Shown piece by piece: positions 4,567 through 6,800 of a stretch of 6,800 nt of DNA. The notes under the pieces are model-generated. The model saw only the letters and a program-made list of their open reading frames with translations. It ran no database searches and had not been told where the DNA came from. The translations under genes and the position numbers were made by a program. Position 1 is the stretch's first letter. Every line of letters begins with the position of its first letter. The stretch comes from an uncultured Neisseria sp. (GTDB lineage Bacteria; Pseudomonadota; Gammaproteobacteria; Burkholderiales; Neisseriaceae), in NCBI GenBank assembly GCA_947097615.1, contig CAMURX010000092.1, positions 1 to 6,800 on the forward strand, given 5' to 3'.

Positions 4567-5054
4567 AAAAAACCGCCGTTTTCGCTGCTGCCGCGCTGGT
4601 CTGCGGCCTGCTGGCCTTTATCCTGATTCCTTCGGGCACGCCCGCCCCTGCCTTCTCGCTGCCTGATCTGCACGGCAAAACCGTGTCCGACGCCGCTTTG
4701 CGCGGCAAGGTCACCTTTATCAATTTCTGGTTTCCCTCCTGCCCCGGCTGCGTGTCGGAAATGCCGAAAATCGTGAAAATGTCGCACGACTACCGAAACC
4801 GAGACGGCTTCCAAATCCTCGCCGTCGCCGAACCCTACGACCCGCTCGAGAGCGTGAAGACCTACGCCGCAGAGCGCGGCATGGATTTCACCGTGGTGTA
4901 CGACGCCGACAAAGCCGCCGCCCGCGCCTTCGGCACGGCGGTATATCCCACCTCCTTTTTGGTCGACAAAGAGGGCAGGGTGCTGAAAACCTTTGTCGGC
5001 GAACCCGATTTCGCCGAGCTTTACCGCCTGATAGACGGCGAGATGGCCGAGTAG
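4563..5054 (+). CDS. TlpA/ResA-like membrane-anchored thioredoxin
   Basis: A 163-residue thiol:disulfide protein of the TlpA/ResA/AhpC-TSA type, anchored in the inner membrane with its thioredoxin domain in the periplasm. Seen: Lys2-Lys3 followed by a hydrophobic anchor (residues 4-22); APAFSLPDLHGK (28-39); FINFWFPSC-PGC with the redox pair Cys60 and Cys63; and the cis-proline loop VYPTSFLVD (127-135). Cys14 in the anchor is not in a convincing lipobox (position -1 is Val). Family members reduce apocytochrome c haem-binding cysteines or other periplasmic disulfides; the target here is unknown. The active-site dipeptide is Pro-Gly, the reverse of the Gly-Pro in thioredoxin. ATG overlaps the thioesterase stop by 4 bases. 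It is the last gene of the cluster, and its TAG stop shares two bases with a DUS. Confidence 0.9.
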   Translation: MKKTAVFAAAALVCGLLAFILIPSGTPAPAFSLPDLHGKTVSDAALRGKVTFINFWFPSCPGCVSEMPKIVKMSHDYRNRDGFQILAVAEPYDPLESVKTYAAERGMDFTVVYDADKAAARAFGTAVYPTSFLVDKEGRVLKTFVGEPDFAELYRLIDGEMAE

Positions 5055-5064
5055 GCCGTCTGAA
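5053..5064 (+). repeat. DUS overlapping the TlpA-like gene stop
   Basis: An exact DUS; its first two bases (AG) are the last two of the TAG stop codon at 5052-5054. Confidence 0.9.
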
Positions 5065-5074
5065 AACAGCCGCC

Positions 5075-5094
5075 GCACGGCTTTCAAACCGTGC
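5075..5094. repeat. Small hairpin between convergent genes
   Basis: GCACGG (5075-5080) and CCGTGC (5089-5094) form a 6-bp stem with an 8-base loop. No T-run follows on either strand. It sits just after the TlpA-like gene and might slow transcription or protect the mRNA end. Confidence 0.4.
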
Positions 5095-5100
5095 TCCAAG

Positions 5101-5134
5101 CAAAAAGGCCGTCTGAAAGCGTTTCAGACGGCCT
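5101..5134 (-). terminator. DUS-pair terminator of engB
   Basis: Arms 5106-5118 and 5122-5134 are perfectly complementary (13 bp, 3-base loop), each with a full DUS. Read on the minus strand, the stem runs straight into five T (5106-5102), starting 13 bases after the engB stop. For the plus-strand cluster no T-run follows, so it is mainly an engB terminator that may also block converging transcription. Confidence 0.88.
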
Positions 5135-5147
5135 CCTGCGGGCGGTT

Positions 5148-5792
5148 TCAATCCGGTTTTGCAGGCTCCTGCGGTTCTTGTGCCTGCCCTTCGCCCAAAC
5201 GCGCGAACCAGCCCGCGACAACCGCTTCCGTTTCCGCCATGCCCTGCTTTTTCAGGCTGGAAAAAAGCTGCACCGTCACCTTCTGCCGCTCGGAAAACGG
5301 TTTTAACGCTTTCTTGACAGAAGACAAGGTTTTGATTTGGTCGTTCTTAGATAATTTGTCCGCTTTGGACAACAGGATATGCACCGGACGGCCGGTTTCG
5401 GCAAAGAAATCCAGCATCTGCATATCCAGCTCTTTGAGCGGATGGCGGCAGTCCATAATCAGCACCAGCCCGACCAACTGGCGGCGCGTACGCAGATAGT
5501 CGCCCAGCAGCGCCACCCAGTGCCTCCGCACCGCTTCGGGTACCTGCGCGTAGCCGTAGCCCGGCAAATCGGCCATGAAATGCCCGTCGGCCAGCTCGAA
5601 AAAATTGATGTGCTGCGTGCGCCCGGGCGTTTTCGACACATAGGCCAACCGCACATGGTTGCACAGCGTGTTGATGGCGCTGGACTTGCCCGCATTGGAG
5701 CGGCCGACGAAGGCGATTTCCGCGCCCGTGTCGGGCAGGTCTTTCAAATGGTTGACCGTAGTGAAGAATTTTGCGTTTTGAAATAAGTTCAT
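5148..5792 (-). CDS. engB: Ribosome biogenesis GTPase EngB (YsxC/YihA)
   Basis: EngB is a small cytoplasmic TRAFAC GTPase needed for late assembly of the 50S ribosomal subunit and generally essential. The 214-residue product has all motifs in order: G1 GRSNAGKSS (residues 30-38), G2 Thr59 in TPGRTQ (55-60), G3 DLPGYGYA (75-82), G4 SKAD (142-145) and G5 FSS (177-179) before LKKQG. The C-terminal tail (about 200-214) is rich in Glu, Gln and Pro and probably unstructured. The ATG at 5792 matches the family N-terminus ([10 protein letters not shown]); there is no clear Shine-Dalgarno sequence, only an AT-rich leader. It is divergent from the cytochrome c4 gene, a pairing I also recall from Pseudomonas, and convergent with the hemJ cluster. 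A DUS-pair terminator follows. Confidence 0.96.
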   Translation of the reverse strand: MNLFQNAKFFTTVNHLKDLPDTGAEIAFVGRSNAGKSSAINTLCNHVRLAYVSKTPGRTQHINFFELADGHFMADLPGYGYAQVPEAVRRHWVALLGDYLRTRRQLVGLVLIMDCRHPLKELDMQMLDFFAETGRPVHILLSKADKLSKNDQIKTLSSVKKALKPFSERQKVTVQLFSSLKKQGMAETEAVVAGWFARLGEGQAQEPQEPAKPD

Positions 5793-5817
5793 AACTATGG
5801 AAAAAATAGTTAAATTT

Positions 5818-5845
5818 GGTATAGAATACCACGTTTGCAGACCAA
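5818..5845 (-). promoter_or_regulatory. Weak promoter candidate for engB
   Basis: On the minus strand TTGGTC (5845-5840), 16 bases, then TATACC (5823-5818). Matches are 3-4 of 6 in each box. The -10 lies in a small palindrome (GGTAT-AGA-ATACC, 5818-5830). Low confidence. Confidence 0.3.
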
Positions 5846-5852
5846 CGGTTTA

Positions 5853-5877
5853 ACGCGGCGGTAAAAAAGCGCCGCGT
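5853..5877. repeat. Hairpin upstream of cytochrome c4
   Basis: ACGCGGCG (5853-5860) and CGCCGCGT (5870-5877) form a perfect 8-bp stem with a 9-base A-rich loop in the engB-cytochrome c4 intergenic region. It could be an operator or a leader hairpin; no T-run follows directly on the plus strand. Confidence 0.5.
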
Positions 5878-5908
5878 ATCGAGTATCGAAAATATAGAAA
5901 AAAGGGTG

Positions 5909-5923
5909 TTGCGGATACCGCAA
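5909..5923 (+). repeat. Short hairpin just before the c4 ribosome site
   Basis: TTGCGG-ATA-CCGCAA forms a perfect 6-bp stem ending 10 bases before the AGGAG ribosome site of the cytochrome gene. It may influence mRNA stability or translation. Confidence 0.45.
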
Positions 5924-5943
5924 TGCTGCAATCAGGAGCCTCC

Positions 5944-6573
5944 ATGAAACGTTTAACCCTACTGACTCTGGCACTTGCCGCCGGTACGGCTTTTGCTGCG
6001 CCCAAGGCCGACGTGGCCAAAGGCAAGCAGATTGCCCAAACCGTCTGTGCGGCCTGCCATGCCGCCGACGGCAACAGCGGTATTTCCACCTATCCGAAAC
6101 TCTCGGCGCAGCACGCGAAATACATCGCCGTGGAAACGGCAGCCATCAAAGACGGCAAGCGCACCACCGGCGGCGCGGCGGCGATGAAGCCGATGGTGAT
6201 GAGCCTCAGCGAGCAGGATATCGCCAACGTCGCCGCCTTCTACGCCACGCAGACCCCCAAATCGGGCGAAGCCAATCCGAAAGACAACCTCAAACTCGGC
6301 GCACAGATTTACCGCGGCGGCCTCGCCGGCAAAAAACTGCCCGCCTGTATGTCCTGCCACGGCCCCAGCGGTGCGGGTATGGTCGGCGGCGGTACTGATG
6401 TCAACGCCTATCCCCGACTGGGCGGCCAGCACAAAGACTACACCGTCACCCAGCTCAAAGCCTACGCATCCGGCCAGCGCACCAGCCCGAACGGCATGAT
6501 GGAAGACATCGTCAAACGCATGTCGGAAGAAGAAATCAACGCCGTAGCCAACTTCATCCAAGGCCTGCACTAG
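5944..6573 (+). CDS. Cytochrome c4, dihaem, periplasmic
   Basis: A 209-residue exported dihaem c-type cytochrome, matching cytochrome c4 in length and two-domain layout. Such proteins carry electrons from the bc1 complex toward cbb3-type oxidase and are often membrane-associated. The signal peptide is residues 1-18 with likely cleavage after AFA. Haem sites are CAACH (35-39) and CMSCH (135-139). Axial Met candidates are Met84 or Met86 in domain 1, and Met185, Met186 or Met193 in domain 2. Both domains repeat the QH-Y...K-G-RT pattern (residues 56-74 and 162-180), reflecting internal duplication. Start choice: ATG 5944 has AGGAG 5 bases upstream and begins a standard signal peptide; an in-frame ATG at 5923 would precede the ribosome site. 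As I recall, resB/ccs cytochrome-maturation genes follow in pathogenic Neisseria; they are not in this window. Confidence 0.94.
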   Translation: MKRLTLLTLALAAGTAFAAPKADVAKGKQIAQTVCAACHAADGNSGISTYPKLSAQHAKYIAVETAAIKDGKRTTGGAAAMKPMVMSLSEQDIANVAAFYATQTPKSGEANPKDNLKLGAQIYRGGLAGKKLPACMSCHGPSGAGMVGGGTDVNAYPRLGGQHKDYTVTQLKAYASGQRTSPNGMMEDIVKRMSEEEINAVANFIQGLH

Positions 6574-6730
6574 GGTCTGTTGACAGTCAGCCTTGCGGCG
6601 GTATTTTGGGTAAAATCCGCGCCTGCCGCGTCAAAAATGCCCGCAGATGTCCAATCTTGCTGTGCTTTTTTCCTTGCATTCGCGAATTTTTTTCAAAAAA
6701 CCGCTTCGCAAGCCAAATGTCGACACACCC
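6573..6730. mobile_element. MITE-like element with imperfect terminal inverted repeats
   Basis: The end GGGTCTGTTGACA (6573-6585) pairs with the complement of 6718-6730 (GGGTGTGTCGACA), 11 of 13 identical. Similarity continues inward with small gaps (shared GGC/GCC, TTGCG, GCGGT, TTTTG) to about 36-38 bases per end. The 158-bp segment has no open reading frame. An internal hairpin (GCGG-T-ATTTT / AAAAT-CCGC) lies at 6598-6620. No target duplication is visible. The first G is the last base of the cytochrome stop codon. I cannot assign a known family. Confidence 0.5.
6580..6607 (+). promoter_or_regulatory. Promoter-like sequence inside the MITE-like end
   Basis: A perfect TTGACA (6580-6585), 16 bases, then TATTTT (6602-6607, 4 of 6). 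It points rightward across the gene-free region. It could drive a short RNA or a gene beyond the window. Confidence 0.35.
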
Positions 6731-6741
6731 CAAACCGCAGC

Positions 6742-6770
6742 AGCCGCGTTTTTTGCAAAACGCGGCTTTC
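6742..6770 (+). terminator. Strong hairpin, probable terminator
   Basis: AGCCGCGTTTT (6742-6752) and AAAACGCGGCT (6757-6767) form a perfect 11-bp stem with a TTGC loop, followed on the plus strand by TTTC counting the final T of the stem. The T-run is short. It could end the cytochrome c4 transcript through the MITE-like segment, or serve the opposite strand. Confidence 0.6.
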
Positions 6771-6798
6771 AGACGGCCTCTTGGTTTTCAGACGGCCT
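6768..6798 (-). repeat. Two tandem DUSs
   Basis: Exact AGGCCGTCTGAA copies on the minus strand at 6768-6779 and 6787-6798, same orientation, 19 bases apart start to start. Unlike the other pairs they do not form a hairpin with each other. Confidence 0.9.
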
Positions 6799-6800
6799 CT

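Noticed and set aside
4347..5099. 250-codon minus-strand frame
   Set aside because: It is antisense to the thioesterase and TlpA-like genes, both with clear motifs; composition is Gly/His/Arg-rich as expected of a GC-rich shadow.
5959..6570. 203-codon minus-strand frame opposite cytochrome c4
   Set aside because: Shadow of a well-defined dihaem cytochrome; no motifs of its own.
6574..6742. A hidden small gene or tRNA after cytochrome c4
   Set aside because: No open frame of useful length with a ribosome site and no tRNA-like cloverleaf was seen; inverted ends explain the structure better.

Overview
The window looks like chromosomal DNA of a Neisseria species outside the meningococcus/gonococcus group. 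The 12-base DNA uptake sequence AGGCCGTCTGAA (the AG-DUS dialect) occurs 12 times exactly on the two strands, with further one-mismatch copies. There is also a dRS3-like repeat (ATTCCC-N8-GGGAAx). The proteins resemble neisserial ones as I remember them; no database search was possible.

Layout, left to right. (1) Bases 1-1045, minus strand: the first 348 codons of parC (topoisomerase IV subunit A), cut by the window edge, with a wild-type quinolone-resistance region. Its leader lacks a Shine-Dalgarno sequence and contains a G-quadruplex motif on the template strand. (2) 1164-2197, minus: an lrgA-lrgB pair (CidA/LrgA and LrgB membrane proteins), coupled by a TGATG overlap. (3) 2420-2707, minus: a 95-residue protein I do not recognise, ending at a terminator made of paired DUSs. 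(4) 2741-2803: a 63-bp imperfect palindrome carrying two outward-facing TATAAT boxes between divergent genes. (5) 2825-5054, plus: a probable five-gene operon of hemJ, a short CYTH protein, a very acidic lysine-free protein, a hot-dog thioesterase and a membrane-anchored TlpA-like thioredoxin. (6) 5148-5792, minus: engB (ribosome-assembly GTPase) with a DUS-pair terminator. (7) 5944-6573, plus, divergent from engB: a dihaem cytochrome c4. (8) 6573-6800: no gene, but a 158-bp segment with long imperfect terminal inverted repeats (MITE-like), then a strong hairpin and two tandem DUSs.

Most of this is housekeeping: DNA topology, haem synthesis, periplasmic redox chemistry, ribosome assembly and respiratory electron transfer. 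HemJ (protoporphyrin for haem), the TlpA-like protein (thiol chemistry outside the inner membrane) and cytochrome c4 share a theme of haem and respiration, but a functional link is inference.

I see no convincing new multi-gene system. The interesting signals are non-coding: how DUSs are built into gene starts, stops and coding sequence, the G-quadruplex leader of parC, the promoter palindrome, and the MITE-like element after cytochrome c4.
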